DNA of 64,000 nucleotides, taken from positions 489,408-553,407 of the forward strand of contig NZ_JAVHJP010000003.1 in NCBI RefSeq assembly GCF_031020795.1, given 5' to 3'. The position numbers were made by a program, and so were the translations under genes. Positions within the stretch are counted from its first letter, which is position 1. Every line of letters begins with the position of its first letter. Positions 1-8,642 of this stretch are shown piece after piece. Below the pieces are notes generated by a model. The model saw nothing but the letters and a program-made list of their open reading frames with translations. It ran no database searches and was not told the DNA's origin. The stretch is from Hydrogenophaga pseudoflava. GTDB taxonomy: Bacteria; Pseudomonadota; Gammaproteobacteria; Burkholderiales; Burkholderiaceae_C.

Positions 1-712
1 CCGCGGCGTCAGCCTGCAGGTGCGGCGCGGCGAGATCGCCACCGTGCTGGGCAGCAATGGCGCCGGCAAGACCACGATCCTCAAGACCATCAGCGGCATC
101 ATCGACCCGCGCAAGGGCAGCATCGAGTTCAAGGGCGAGGACATCACCGCGCAGGACCCGGCACTGATCGTGCAGCGCGGTCTGATGCACGTGCCCGAGG
201 GGCGCGAGGTGTTTCCCCTGCTGTCGGTCAAGGACAACCTGCTGATGGGCGCCTACACCCGCAGCGACCGCGACGGCGTGGCCCGCGACATGGAACTGGT
301 GTTCGGCTACTTCCCGATCCTGCGCGAGCGCGCCGCGCAGGACGCCGGCCTGCTCTCCGGCGGCCAGCAGCAGATGCTGGCGATCAGCCGCGCGCTGATG
401 GCCAACCCCGATCTGATCCTGCTGGACGAGCCCAGCCTGGGCCTCAGCCCCAAGCTGACCAAGGAGATCTTCGAGATCGTGGTGCGCATCAACCGCGAGC
501 GCGGCACCACCATCCTGCTGGTGGAGCAGAACGCCAACATGGCGCTCAATGCGTCCGACTACGGCTACGTGCTGGAGAACGGCCGCATCGTGATGGAAGA
601 CACCTGTGCCCGGCTGCGCGAGAAGGAGGACATCAAGGAGTTCTACCTGGGCATGAAGGCCGAAGGTGTGCGCGCCGACCGGCGCTGGAAAAAGAAGAAG
701 ACCTGGAGATGA
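1..712 (+). CDS. livF: Branched-chain amino acid-type ABC transporter ATPase LivF (5' partial)
   Basis: ATP-binding subunit of a Liv-type (HAAT) importer, acting on the cytoplasmic face of the inner membrane. The open frame runs in from the left edge, so the true start lies outside the window; the GTG at 20 is internal. Visible motifs are Walker A (GSNGAGKT), the ABC signature LSGGQQQM and Walker B (ILLDEPS) followed by the switch His region. The C-terminus carries an extra basic tail ending KKKKTWR. It is 4 bp upstream of an acyl-CoA synthetase and close to a Liv-type receptor, which suggests the substrate is a carboxylic acid that is activated to its CoA ester after uptake rather than an amino acid. 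The substrate is inference. Confidence 0.93.
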   Translation, partial: RGVSLQVRRGEIATVLGSNGAGKTTILKTISGIIDPRKGSIEFKGEDITAQDPALIVQRGLMHVPEGREVFPLLSVKDNLLMGAYTRSDRDGVARDMELVFGYFPILRERAAQDAGLLSGGQQQMLAISRALMANPDLILLDEPSLGLSPKLTKEIFEIVVRINRERGTTILLVEQNANMALNASDYGYVLENGRIVMEDTCARLREKEDIKEFYLGMKAEGVRADRRWKKKKTWR

Positions 713-716
713 GCAC

Positions 717-2573
717 ATGAGCTACCTGTGGGACCTCTCCGCCATCCGCCCGCAGACCGAGGTGGTCATGCCCGGCGACACCCTGCCCGCGATCTTCTGG
801 AACGCGGTGCAGCAGCGCGGCCCCGACACCTGGCTGCGGCAGAAGGACTTCGGCATCTGGCGCAGCTGGACCTGGACGCAGGTCGGCCAGGCGGTGCGCG
901 AGATCGGCCACGGCCTGCTGGCCATCGGCTTCGGTGCGCGCGAGACCGCGTCCATCCTCTCCAACACCAACGTCGAGTGGGTGCTGTGCGACCTGGCCGT
1001 GCTCAGCGCCAACGGCGTGTCCAACGGCATCTACCCGACCGATGCGGCCGAGCAGGTGCACTACCTCAGCGAGGACTCGGGCACCACCGTGCTGTTCGTG
1101 GAAGACGACGAACAGCTGGACAAGGCGCTGGAGGTTAGGCACCTGCTACCGCTCCTCAGGAAGATCGTGGTGTTCGACATGGACGGTCTGCGCGACTTCC
1201 ACGACCCCATGGTGATCGGCCTGGAGGCCCTGCGCGAACTCGGCCGCCAGCACCTGGCGCAGCACCCGCAGGCGCTGGAACAGCGCGTGGCCGCCGTGAA
1301 GCCGCAGGACCTGGCCATCCTGGTCTACACCTCGGGCACCACCGGCAAACCCAAGGGCGCGATGCACGCGCACCAGGGGCTGGTCTACACCGTGCGCGGC
1401 TACAACACGCTGATCGCGCGCGACCAGCACGACGAGTGCATGTGTTTTCTGCCGCTGTGCCACATTGCCGAGCGCATGGGCGGCGAGTACTTTTCGATGT
1501 ACACGGGCGCCAGACTCAACTTCGTCGAGAACCCCGAGACCGTGCCCGAGAACGTGCGCGAGATCGCGCCCACCGTGTTCACCGCGGTGCCGCGCGTGTG
1601 GGAGAAGTTCTATTCGGGCGTGATGATCGCGCTCAAGGAAGCCAGCCGGCTGCAGCAGGCCGCCTACGCCTGGGCCATCGGCGTGGGCGAGCGCGTGGCC
1701 GACCATGTGCTCAAGGGCGAGGCCGTGCCCGGTGGCCTGCAGTGGCAGTTCCGCGCCGCGCGCCTGCTGGTGCTGGACAACGTGCGCAAGCTCATCGGCA
1801 TCCACCGCGCGCGCTTCCTGGTCACCGGCGCGGCCCCCATCTCGCCCGAGCTGGTGCGCTGGTACCTGGCGCTGGGCGTGCCCATGCTGGAGGTCTGGGG
1901 CATGACCGAGACCTGCGGCGCGTCCACCGGCATCCCGGCCGAGCGCATCAAGCCCGGCAGCATCGGCCCGGCCGCGCAGTACAACGAGGTCAGGCTGGAC
2001 CCGCGGACCGGCGAGATCCTGGTGCGTGGTCCCAACGTCTTCATGGGCTACCTGAACCTGCCGGAGAAGACGGCCGAGACGATCGACGCCGACGGCTGGC
2101 TGCACACGGGCGACGTGGGCGTGGTCGACGAGGAAGGGTTTTTCCGCATCACCGACCGCATGAAGGACATCATCATCACCGCAGGGGGCAAGAACATCAC
2201 CCCCAGCGAGCTGGAGAACGAGCTCAAGTTCTCGCCCTACATCACCGACGCGGTGGTGATCGGCGACAAGCGGGCCTACCTCACCGTGATTGTCATGATC
2301 GACCAGGAGAACGTGGAGAAGTTTGCGCAGGACCACGACGTGCCCTTCTCTAACTACGCCAGCCTGACCCGCGCTCCCGAGGTGCAGCAGCTGATCCAGG
2401 ACGTGATCGACGCCACCAACAAGAAATTCGCCCGCGTCGAGCAGATCAAGAAGTTCTGGCTGCTCGACACCCAGCTCACCGCCGAGGACGAAGAACTCAC
2501 GCCCACCATGAAGCTCAAACGCAAGCTGGTGCAGCAGAAGTACGCCGAGCAGATCGAGGCCATGTACCGCTGA
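717..2573 (+). CDS. Long-chain-type acyl-CoA synthetase (AMP-binding)
   Basis: ANL-superfamily ligase of 618 residues that should adenylate a carboxylic acid and transfer it to CoA. The P-loop-like motif YTSGTTGKPKG lies near residue 203, the hinge region GWLHTGD near 461, GGKNITPSE near 492, and the C-terminal lysine region (PTMKLKRK) near 598. The ATG at 717 is preceded by a GGAGATGAG-type ribosome site overlapping the end of livF, so the two are translationally linked. Length and the FRITDRMKDIIITAGGKN stretch fit the FadD15/long-chain group. The pairing with livF and a Liv receptor is common in Burkholderiales and suggests uptake plus activation of an aromatic or fatty acid. The exact acid cannot be read from sequence. 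Confidence 0.9.
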   Translation: MSYLWDLSAIRPQTEVVMPGDTLPAIFWNAVQQRGPDTWLRQKDFGIWRSWTWTQVGQAVREIGHGLLAIGFGARETASILSNTNVEWVLCDLAVLSANGVSNGIYPTDAAEQVHYLSEDSGTTVLFVEDDEQLDKALEVRHLLPLLRKIVVFDMDGLRDFHDPMVIGLEALRELGRQHLAQHPQALEQRVAAVKPQDLAILVYTSGTTGKPKGAMHAHQGLVYTVRGYNTLIARDQHDECMCFLPLCHIAERMGGEYFSMYTGARLNFVENPETVPENVREIAPTVFTAVPRVWEKFYSGVMIALKEASRLQQAAYAWAIGVGERVADHVLKGEAVPGGLQWQFRAARLLVLDNVRKLIGIHRARFLVTGAAPISPELVRWYLALGVPMLEVWGMTETCGASTGIPAERIKPGSIGPAAQYNEVRLDPRTGEILVRGPNVFMGYLNLPEKTAETIDADGWLHTGDVGVVDEEGFFRITDRMKDIIITAGGKNITPSELENELKFSPYITDAVVIGDKRAYLTVIVMIDQENVEKFAQDHDVPFSNYASLTRAPEVQQLIQDVIDATNKKFARVEQIKKFWLLDTQLTAEDEELTPTMKLKRKLVQQKYAEQIEAMYR

Positions 2574-2612
2574 CCCGGCCGCCCCGTTTTTTTCACCCAG
2601 GAGACAAGCCCC

Positions 2613-3776
2613 ATGAAAGCCCGACTCACTCTGACCGCCGCCGCGCTGGCGCTGACGGCCGGCGCCGCCTTTGCCCAGTCGCAGGGCGTGAGCAAGGACG
2701 AGATCGTCCTCGGATCCATCCAGGACCTCTCCGGCCCGCTCGCCGGCTTCGGCAAGCAGGCCCGCCTGGGCATGATGCTGCGCGTGGACGAGATCAACGA
2801 GCAGGGCGGCATCAACGGCCGCAAGCTCAAGCTGCTGGTGGAAGACAGCAAGTACGACCCCAAGACCGCCGTGCTGGCGGCGCAGAAACTGGTCAACCAG
2901 GACAAGATCTTCATGATGGTCGGCCACATCGGCACGGCGCAGAACATGGCCGCGATGCCGGTGCAGTTCCAGAAGAACGTGATCAACTTCTTCCCCATCA
3001 CCGCCGCGCGCGAGATGTACGAGCCCTTCCACAAGCTCAAGTACTCCTTCGCAGCCACCTACTTCGACCAGATGAAGAATTCGCTGCCGGTGGTGGTGAA
3101 AGAGAAAGGCGCCAAGAAGGTCTGCACGGTCTACCAGGACGACGAGTTCGGCCTGGAAGTGGTGCGCGGCGCCAAGGAAGGCCTGAAGTCCATCGGCATG
3201 GAAATGGCCGAAGAAGCCAGCTTCAAGCGTGGTGCCACCGAGTTCGGTTCGCAGATGCAGAAGCTGGCCGCCGCGCAGTGCGACTTCGTCGTGCTGGGCA
3301 CCATCATCCGCGAGACGGTGGGCACCATCGCCACCGCCCGCAAGCTCGGCTTCAACCCCACCTTCATGGGCAGCAGCGCGCTCTACACCGACCTGATCCA
3401 CAAGCTCGGCGGCCCCGCCATGAACGGCCTGTACGCCACCATGACGGTGCAGAACCCCTACCTGGACGACGCCTCGCAGCCGGTGCGCTTCTGGGCCAAC
3501 AAGTACAAGACCAAGTTCAACGAGGACCCCACCGTGTTCTCGGTCTACGGCTACAACATCATCGACACCTTCGCCAAGGCCGCGGGCAAGGCCGGCGCCA
3601 ACCTGAGCACCGACAGCTTCATCAAGGTGATGGACACGATGAGCATCCCGACCGACATCTTCGGCAGCGCGCCCGCCAGCTTCGGCCCCCAGAAGCGCCT
3701 GGGCAGCAACGCCTCGCGCCTGTCTCAGATCACCGACGGCAAGTGGAAGGTGATCTCGGACTACCCGAAGAACTGA
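2613..3776 (+). CDS. Liv-type ABC transporter periplasmic substrate-binding protein
   Basis: Periplasmic receptor of the Peripla_BP_6 family, 387 residues, presumably feeding the transporter whose ATPase ends at 712. It has a clear Sec signal peptide (residues 1-21, hydrophobic ALALTAGAAFA then cleavage before Q). The mature part begins with the family pattern of a first strand followed by DLSGPLAGFG, which normally contacts the ligand carboxylate, and includes EINEQGGINGRKL. A strong ribosome site (AGGAGACAAG) precedes the ATG. It is separated from the synthetase by 39 bp and is followed by a hairpin terminator, so it closes this transcription unit. The ligand is not identifiable; aromatic acids are bound by many relatives. 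Confidence 0.92.
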   Translation: MKARLTLTAAALALTAGAAFAQSQGVSKDEIVLGSIQDLSGPLAGFGKQARLGMMLRVDEINEQGGINGRKLKLLVEDSKYDPKTAVLAAQKLVNQDKIFMMVGHIGTAQNMAAMPVQFQKNVINFFPITAAREMYEPFHKLKYSFAATYFDQMKNSLPVVVKEKGAKKVCTVYQDDEFGLEVVRGAKEGLKSIGMEMAEEASFKRGATEFGSQMQKLAAAQCDFVVLGTIIRETVGTIATARKLGFNPTFMGSSALYTDLIHKLGGPAMNGLYATMTVQNPYLDDASQPVRFWANKYKTKFNEDPTVFSVYGYNIIDTFAKAAGKAGANLSTDSFIKVMDTMSIPTDIFGSAPASFGPQKRLGSNASRLSQITDGKWKVISDYPKN

Positions 3777-3822
3777 TCCGTCACAGAGCTTCGCGCCGCC
3801 TGCGTTGACAGGCCATGCGCGG

Positions 3823-3857
3823 AAGCCGCCACGCCTGGTGCGCTGGCGGCTTTTTTT
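3823..3857 (+). terminator. Rho-independent terminator after the Liv receptor gene
   Basis: Nine-base arms (AAGCCGCCA and TGGCGGCTT) enclose a 12-base loop and are followed by a run of seven T. It lies between the receptor stop at 3776 and the converging tautomerase gene, so it ends the plus-strand operon. On the minus strand the stem has no good T run. Confidence 0.85.
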
Positions 3858-3867
3858 CGGCCCAGGC

Positions 3868-4074
3868 CTACCGCGGGCGGGCGTCTTCGGTGGTCAGCGG
3901 CTTGCCGCCCGAGCCCCACCAGCCGCTGCGGATCTCCTGGATCACGCAGCGCGTCATGGGGCGAAAGCCTTCGCCGCCGACCTGAACCACCGCCTCGGTG
4001 ATGGCGGCGATCAGTGCGTGCTTCTTGTCGTCGGGCAACACGCCCTCGATGATCTTGACGTCGATGAACGGCAT
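3868..4074 (-). CDS. 4-oxalocrotonate tautomerase-family small enzyme
   Basis: A 68-residue member of the tautomerase superfamily. It starts MPFIDVKIIEG, so removal of Met leaves the catalytic N-terminal Pro typical of 4-OT enzymes; the later part has the expected VIQEI and WWGSGGKPL pattern of the subunit core. Such enzymes ketonise or isomerise 2-hydroxymuconate-type dienols formed after meta ring cleavage. It is the last gene of the minus-strand unit, 9 bp after the nitroreductase stop. With the VOC dioxygenase-like and FAH-family genes of the same unit it supports a ring-cleavage route. Other roles, such as a dehalogenase-like tautomerase, cannot be excluded. Confidence 0.85.
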   Translation of the reverse strand: MPFIDVKIIEGVLPDDKKHALIAAITEAVVQVGGEGFRPMTRCVIQEIRSGWWGSGGKPLTTEDARPR

Positions 4075-4083
4075 GGAGGTCTC

Positions 4084-4674
4084 CTAGGCCAGGGTGGCCA
4101 CGGTCTCGAACGGCAGCCGGGGCCCCCGCGGGCGCAGGGAAGCGGTGTCGCCGTGACCGAGGTTGATCAGGAAATTCGAGCGGAAGCGCCCGTCCGGGAA
4201 GAAACTGCGGTCCAGCGCCTCGGCATCGAAGCCGCTCATGGGCCCGCAGTCCAGCCCCAGCAAGCGGGCCGCCACGATGAGGTAGGCCCCCTGCAGGCTG
4301 CTGTTGCGCAGCGCCACGGTCTGCGCGAGCGCGGGCTGGCTCTCATACGGCGCGGCGGCGGTGGGCATGTGCGGGAACTGGGTCACCAGGTGTTCGTAGA
4401 ACCGGCTGTCCTGGGCCACGATCACGGTCACCGGGGCGCTCATGGTCTTGTCCACGTTGCCCGGTGCCAGGCAGGGGCGCAGCTTCTCCTTGCCTTCGGC
4501 GCTGCGCACGAACACGTAGCGCGCGGGCTGGCAGTTGGAGGCCGTGGGCCCCCACTGGGCAAGCTCGCACAAGGTCTTCAGTGTGTCGTCGGAGACGGGT
4601 TCGTCGCGGAACTTCGGAAAGGTGCGGGCGGCCGAAAAGGCCCGCTCGGTGGGGGACAGGGGCGGGTTGCTCAT
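4084..4674 (-). CDS. Nitroreductase-family protein (RutE/HadB-like)
   Basis: Putative FMN-dependent oxidoreductase of 196 residues. The start at 4674 (MSNPPLSPTE) was chosen because the frame upstream is low-complexity proline-rich sequence overlapping other genes. The protein has the family hallmarks: an FMN-binding stretch around residues 40-50 (AQWGPTASNCQPAR), a middle segment with VIVAQDSRF, and GLDCGPMSGFD and NFLINLGHGD near the C-terminus. This subgroup includes RutE, thought to reduce malonic semialdehyde. In this operon it could reduce an enone or semialdehyde intermediate; that is inference. It lies 28 bp downstream of the aldehyde dehydrogenase gene. Confidence 0.85.
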   Translation of the reverse strand: MSNPPLSPTERAFSAARTFPKFRDEPVSDDTLKTLCELAQWGPTASNCQPARYVFVRSAEGKEKLRPCLAPGNVDKTMSAPVTVIVAQDSRFYEHLVTQFPHMPTAAAPYESQPALAQTVALRNSSLQGAYLIVAARLLGLDCGPMSGFDAEALDRSFFPDGRFRSNFLINLGHGDTASLRPRGPRLPFETVATLA

Positions 4675-4702
4675 GGGGTTCGTCGAAGGGGGTTGAGGCG
4701 GA

Positions 4703-6148
4703 TCAGGCCGCCGTGTAGGCGGTCTTGACCGTGGTGTAGAACTCGGCGGCATGGCTGCCCTGTTCGCGCGGACCGGCGCTGGAGCCCTTGCGGCCTCCGA
4801 ACGGCACGTGGTAGTCGACCCCCGCGGTGGGCGCATTGACCATCACCATGCCGGCCTGCGCATGCCGCTTGAAGTGGGTGGCGTGTTTCAGGCTGGTCGT
4901 GCACAGGCCGCTGGACAGGCCGAACGGCGTGTCGTTGGCCAGCGCCAGGGCCTCGTCGTAATCGTGCGCACGGATCACGTTGGCCACCGGGCCGAACACC
5001 TCCTCGCGGCTGATGCGCATGGCGTTGTGTGTGCCGGTGAGCAGCGCCGGGGTGAGGTAGTGGCCGGGCTGACCCGAGTCACTGGTGGCGCGGTGCTCGC
5101 CGCCAAAGGCCAGCGTGGCACCTTCTTCCTGCGCGATGCGGATGTAGTCCAGATCGACCGCGAGCTGGCGCTCGTCCACCACCGGGCCGATGTCGGTGCC
5201 CGGGCGGCGCGCGTCGTCGACCTGGAGCTGCTTCAGTCGCTCGACCACGGCCGCCACGAAGCGGTCGTGGATGCCCTCGGTCACGATCAACCGGCTCGAC
5301 GCCGTGCAGCGCTGGCCGGTGGAGTAGAACGAGCCCAGCACCGCGCAGTTCACCGCCACCGCCAGGTCGGCGTCGTCGAGCACGACCAGCGGGTTCTTGC
5401 CACCCATTTCCAGCTGGTACTTCGCGCCCCGCGCCGCACAGGCGGCGGCCAGCCGGCGCCCGGTGGCCACCGAACCGGTGAAGCTCAGGCCGGCCACGCG
5501 CGGGTCGTCGACCAGGGCGGGACCGATCTCGGCACCCGAGCCCATCACCAGGTTGAACACGCCCGCGGGCAGACCGCTGCGCGAGAGGATCTCGGCCAGC
5601 GCCCAGGCCGAGCCCGGCACCAGTTCAGCGGGCTTGAACACCACGCCGTTGCCGAAGGCCAGCGCGGGCGCGATCTTCCAGGCCGGGATGGCGATGGGGA
5701 AGTTCCAGGGCGTGATCAGGCTGACCACGCCCAGCGGTTCGCGCGTGATCTCCACGCCGATGCCGGGCCGCACCGAGGCCAGCAGCTCACCGCGCTGGCG
5801 CAACGCCTCGCCGGCGAAGAACTTGAAGATCTGACCGGCGCGCACCACCTCGCCCACCGCTTCGGGCAAGGTCTTGCCCTGTTCCCGCGCCAGCAGGTCG
5901 CCCAGCTCGGCGCTGCGCGCCAGGATCTCGCTGCCCACCTTGTCGAGCACGTCGAAACGCTGCTGCGGCCCGGAGAGCGACCAGGCGGGAAACGCCGCCG
6001 CGGCCGCATCCACCGCGGCCCGCGCCTGCGCCACGTCGGCCAGGGCGTACTCGCCGATCACGTCCCGCGTGTCCGACGGGTTGATGTTGCGCACGCTGCG
6101 CGCGCCCGCCACCCACTCGCCGCCGATGAAGTTGTGTCCCCGCACCAT
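4703..6148 (-). CDS. NAD(P)-dependent aldehyde dehydrogenase, 2-oxoglutarate-semialdehyde dehydrogenase-like
   Basis: Full-length ALDH of 481 residues. It contains ITPWNFP, the cofactor-binding FTGSVATGR, the general-base region ELEMGGKNP-like QLEMGGKNPLVVL and the catalytic Cys in STGQRCTASSR. The patterns GAKYQLEMGGKNP, STGQ-C-TA and the C-terminal EQG-F-T-KT are those I associate with the GucD/YcbD-type alpha-ketoglutaric semialdehyde dehydrogenases, but other dicarboxylic semialdehydes are possible. The ATG overlaps the stop of the upstream VOC gene (TGATG), so translation is coupled. In context it probably oxidises a semialdehyde derived from ring cleavage, which could yield a diacid for the CoA-transferase encoded upstream. 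Confidence 0.88.
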   Translation of the reverse strand: MVRGHNFIGGEWVAGARSVRNINPSDTRDVIGEYALADVAQARAAVDAAAAAFPAWSLSGPQQRFDVLDKVGSEILARSAELGDLLAREQGKTLPEAVGEVVRAGQIFKFFAGEALRQRGELLASVRPGIGVEITREPLGVVSLITPWNFPIAIPAWKIAPALAFGNGVVFKPAELVPGSAWALAEILSRSGLPAGVFNLVMGSGAEIGPALVDDPRVAGLSFTGSVATGRRLAAACAARGAKYQLEMGGKNPLVVLDDADLAVAVNCAVLGSFYSTGQRCTASSRLIVTEGIHDRFVAAVVERLKQLQVDDARRPGTDIGPVVDERQLAVDLDYIRIAQEEGATLAFGGEHRATSDSGQPGHYLTPALLTGTHNAMRISREEVFGPVANVIRAHDYDEALALANDTPFGLSSGLCTTSLKHATHFKRHAQAGMVMVNAPTAGVDYHVPFGGRKGSSAGPREQGSHAAEFYTTVKTAYTAA

Positions 6149-6696
6149 CACGCACGCCCCGGGCCACGGCGGCGGAAGCGCGCCTGCCACTCGGCCAGCG
6201 GCATGTAGCTCGGGTCGTCGCGCACCATCGCGAAGGTCTCGGCCAGCAGCTCGTCCTCGCTCTTGCTGAGGTCCAGCGGCGTGCCGTAGGGCTGGTTCAC
6301 GTAGTACGGCGTGTCCAGGTACACCTCGACCCGGTTGCCCTCGGGATCGAAGTAGTACAGCGACCACGCGTTGCCGTGGTTCATGGGCCGCAGCTCGGTG
6401 GCGCCCAGGGATTCGGCCTTGTCGCGGTTCCAGCGCAGCTCGGCCAGGTCGGGCACCAGGAACGACACCTGCATGATGGTGCTCACCTTCGATTCGGCCG
6501 AGCGCCCTTCGGACAGCACGATCTGGTGGTGCTGGTCTTCGGAGGCGCTCATGAAGACCAGGCGGTTGCCGAAGTTCTTGCCCAGGCCTTCGTCGGTGAT
6601 GGTGAGCTTGAACACCTGGGTGTAGAAGTCGACCATCCTGTCGAGGTCGTAGACGAAGAAGCCGAAGTGGGCCGGGGTGGGTCGGGTGACGTTCAT
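6148..6696 (-). CDS. VOC-family protein, probable single-domain type I extradiol dioxygenase
   Basis: A 182-residue vicinal-oxygen-chelate protein. The first module begins AHFGFFVYDLDRMVDFYTQV, giving a candidate metal His10, and the second has NHGNAWSLYYFDPEG then NRVEVYLDTP, giving candidate ligands His107 and Glu124. This His-His-Glu layout and the S-YY-DP-G-VEVY pattern match the catalytic half of BphC-like extradiol dioxygenases. A C-terminal extension (residues 130-182) follows. The gene is 15 bp from the Bug receptor gene and its stop overlaps the aldehyde dehydrogenase start. Neighbouring FAH, tautomerase and dehydrogenase genes fit a meta-cleavage role. A glyoxalase-type isomerase remains an alternative. 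Confidence 0.8.
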   Translation of the reverse strand: MNVTRPTPAHFGFFVYDLDRMVDFYTQVFKLTITDEGLGKNFGNRLVFMSASEDQHHQIVLSEGRSAESKVSTIMQVSFLVPDLAELRWNRDKAESLGATELRPMNHGNAWSLYYFDPEGNRVEVYLDTPYYVNQPYGTPLDLSKSEDELLAETFAMVRDDPSYMPLAEWQARFRRRGPGRA

Positions 6697-6711
6697 GGTG
6701 TCGGGTCTCTT

Positions 6712-7689
6712 TCAGTCTTTCTGGATCTTGGCGTCTTTGACCAGTTGCCCCCAGCGCCTGAGGTCGCTTTCGATGGTGGCCTGCAGTTCCTTGGGCGTGC
6801 TGGCGTGCACGTCGCCGCCGGTGGCCTCGGCCAGCTTGCTGCGCAGGGTGGGATCCTGCAGCGCGGTGATGACCTGCGCGTTCAGGCGGTCGATCACCGG
6901 TTGCGGCGTGCCGGCCGGCGCCAGCAGCGCGGTCCAGGAGCGCACCTCGAAGTTCGGCACACCCTGTTCGGCCACCGTGGGCACGTCGGGCAGGCCGCTC
7001 CAGCGTGCGCTGCCCGAGGTGCCCAGCGCCCGCAGCTTGCCGGCCTTGACCTGGGGCAGCGCGGTGGTCGGCGCGATCACGATGAAGTCGACCTCGTTGC
7101 CCAGCAGCGCGGTCACCGACGCGCTCTCGCCGCGGTAGGGCACGTGGGTGAAGGCCGCGCCCGCGCGGTTGGCCAGCAGCTCGCCGGTCATGTGCTGGCC
7201 GGTGCCGATGCCGGCCGAGCCGAAGGTCATGGGGTTGGGTTTGGCCTTGGCCGCCTTGATCAGGTCCCCCAGGCTGTTGTGCGGGCTGGCGGCGTTGACC
7301 ACCACCAGGAACGGGAACGAGGTCAGCGCCGAGACCGGCTGGAAGGACTTGGCGGTGTCGTAAGGCAGCTTGTCGTAGAGCACACCCGCAATGGCGTGGC
7401 CTCCGGTGGCCAGCAGCAGGTTGTGGCCATCGGGTTTGGCCGAGGCCACCGTGGCCGCCGCGATGGTGCCGCCGGCACCGGCCTTGGGTTCCACCACCAG
7501 CGGCTGCCCCAGGCCCTTGGCCATTTCGGCAGCCACCAGGCGCGCCACCACGTCGGCATTGCCGCCCGCGGCGAAGCCGTGCAGCACGCGCACCGGGCGC
7601 TCGGGATAGGTCTGCGCACCAGCGGCCAGCGGCAGGGCCAGGGCCAGGGCCAGCGCGGCCCCGAACAGCGTCATCAGGTTCTTTTTCAC
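6712..7689 (-). CDS. Bug/TctC-family tripartite tricarboxylate transporter receptor
   Basis: Periplasmic solute receptor of the Bug family, 325 residues, which captures small carboxylic acids. It starts at a GTG (7689) preceded by an AGGAGACAAG ribosome site, and has a long hydrophobic signal peptide ending LPLAAGAQTYPERPVR; the YP-RPVR motif directly after the cleavage site is diagnostic of Bug proteins. Further landmarks are the AGAGGTIAAATVASAKPDG segment and HVPYRG. Membrane partners TctA and TctB are not in the window, which is usual for the many orphan Bug proteins of Burkholderiales. Its place inside the operon suggests it recognises the starting compound or an intermediate. Confidence 0.92.
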   Translation of the reverse strand: MKKNLMTLFGAALALALALPLAAGAQTYPERPVRVLHGFAAGGNADVVARLVAAEMAKGLGQPLVVEPKAGAGGTIAAATVASAKPDGHNLLLATGGHAIAGVLYDKLPYDTAKSFQPVSALTSFPFLVVVNAASPHNSLGDLIKAAKAKPNPMTFGSAGIGTGQHMTGELLANRAGAAFTHVPYRGESASVTALLGNEVDFIVIAPTTALPQVKAGKLRALGTSGSARWSGLPDVPTVAEQGVPNFEVRSWTALLAPAGTPQPVIDRLNAQVITALQDPTLRSKLAEATGGDVHASTPKELQATIESDLRRWGQLVKDAKIQKD

Positions 7690-7718
7690 GGTCTTGTCTC
7701 CTGTGGGTATGGGATGGC

Positions 7719-8585
7719 TTACTGCGGTGCCTGTTCGACGGGGTTGCGCAGGGTGCCGATGCCTTCGATCTCGACCTCCACCACGTCGCCCGGCACCATG
7801 AAACGGGGCGGCTTCTTGCTCCAGCCCACGCCACCCGGCGTGCCGGTGACGATCACGTCGCCGGGCACCAGGGTGAAGATGGTCGAGGCGTAGGCGATCT
7901 GTTGCGCCACCGAGAAGATCATGTCGTCGGTGGTGGTGGACTGCATCTGCTCGCCGCTCAGGCGGGTGACCAGCTTGAGTGGGCGGTCGGGTGCGATCTC
8001 GTCGGTCGTCACCATCCAGGGGCCGAAGGCGCCGGTGGACTCGAAGTTCTTGCCAGCGCAGATGGCCTTGGCGTGGAACTGCCACTCGCGGATGCTGGCG
8101 TCGTTGTAGATCGAGTAGCCGGCGATGTGCTCGTGGGCCTGGGCCTCGGGGATGTTGCGGCCCGGCTTGCCGATGACGACCGCCAGTTCGCCCTCCCAGT
8201 CCAGCGAATCGGAACAGTGCGGACGCAGGATGGGCTGGCCGTGCGCCACCTGAGAGCGCCAGACGCGCAGGAAGATGGGGGGGTGCGCCGAGAGCTCGCG
8301 GTCCAGCCCGGCGGCCACCACTTCGCGGTGGTGGTCGTGGTAGTTGCGGATCGCGCAGACGATCTTCTCCGGCTGCGGGATCACCGGCAGGAAGCGGATG
8401 CTGGCGAGCGGGATGTCGGCGGGCACGCTGGCGGCATCGGCACCCGCCTGCAGCGTGCGGCCCGCCGCGATGTAGGCCTGCAGCGTGGGGTATTGCGGGT
8501 AGGCACGGCCGAGATCGGCCACCTGCTCGCCGACGACGGCGCCCCAGGAGACACGACCCTGGTATTCAAACGACAGAAGTTTCAT
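7719..8585 (-). CDS. Fumarylacetoacetate hydrolase-family enzyme
   Basis: FAH-superfamily protein of 288 residues. The Mg-binding core is visible: DWEGELAVVIGKPGR near residues 130-145, NDASIREWQF, and GKNFESTGAFGPW. The C-terminal part has VTGTPGGVGW, typical of the group acting on 2-hydroxyhepta-dienedioate or acylpyruvates, so it should hydrolyse or isomerise a dioxo acid produced by ring opening. The ATG at 8585 was chosen because the frame upstream lacks family similarity. It lies 57 bp after the CoA-transferase gene, the largest gap inside this unit, and 29 bp before the Bug gene. Confidence 0.9.
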   Translation of the reverse strand: MKLLSFEYQGRVSWGAVVGEQVADLGRAYPQYPTLQAYIAAGRTLQAGADAASVPADIPLASIRFLPVIPQPEKIVCAIRNYHDHHREVVAAGLDRELSAHPPIFLRVWRSQVAHGQPILRPHCSDSLDWEGELAVVIGKPGRNIPEAQAHEHIAGYSIYNDASIREWQFHAKAICAGKNFESTGAFGPWMVTTDEIAPDRPLKLVTRLSGEQMQSTTTDDMIFSVAQQIAYASTIFTLVPGDVIVTGTPGGVGWSKKPPRFMVPGDVVEVEIEGIGTLRNPVEQAPQ

Positions 8586-8642
8586 GTGGGCTCTTTCTGG
8601 ACAAGGAACGATGAGACACAAGGGTTCAGGCGCTGGGCACCC

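Noticed and set aside
1146-3401. Long minus-strand frame opposite the acyl-CoA synthetase and receptor genes
   Set aside because: Shadow of two genes with complete motifs; its product has no recognisable domain.
4703-7834. A minus-strand frame of over 1000 codons upstream of the aldehyde dehydrogenase
   Set aside because: The aldehyde dehydrogenase begins at 6148. The upstream part is out of frame with the VOC and Bug genes, which have clear family sequence.
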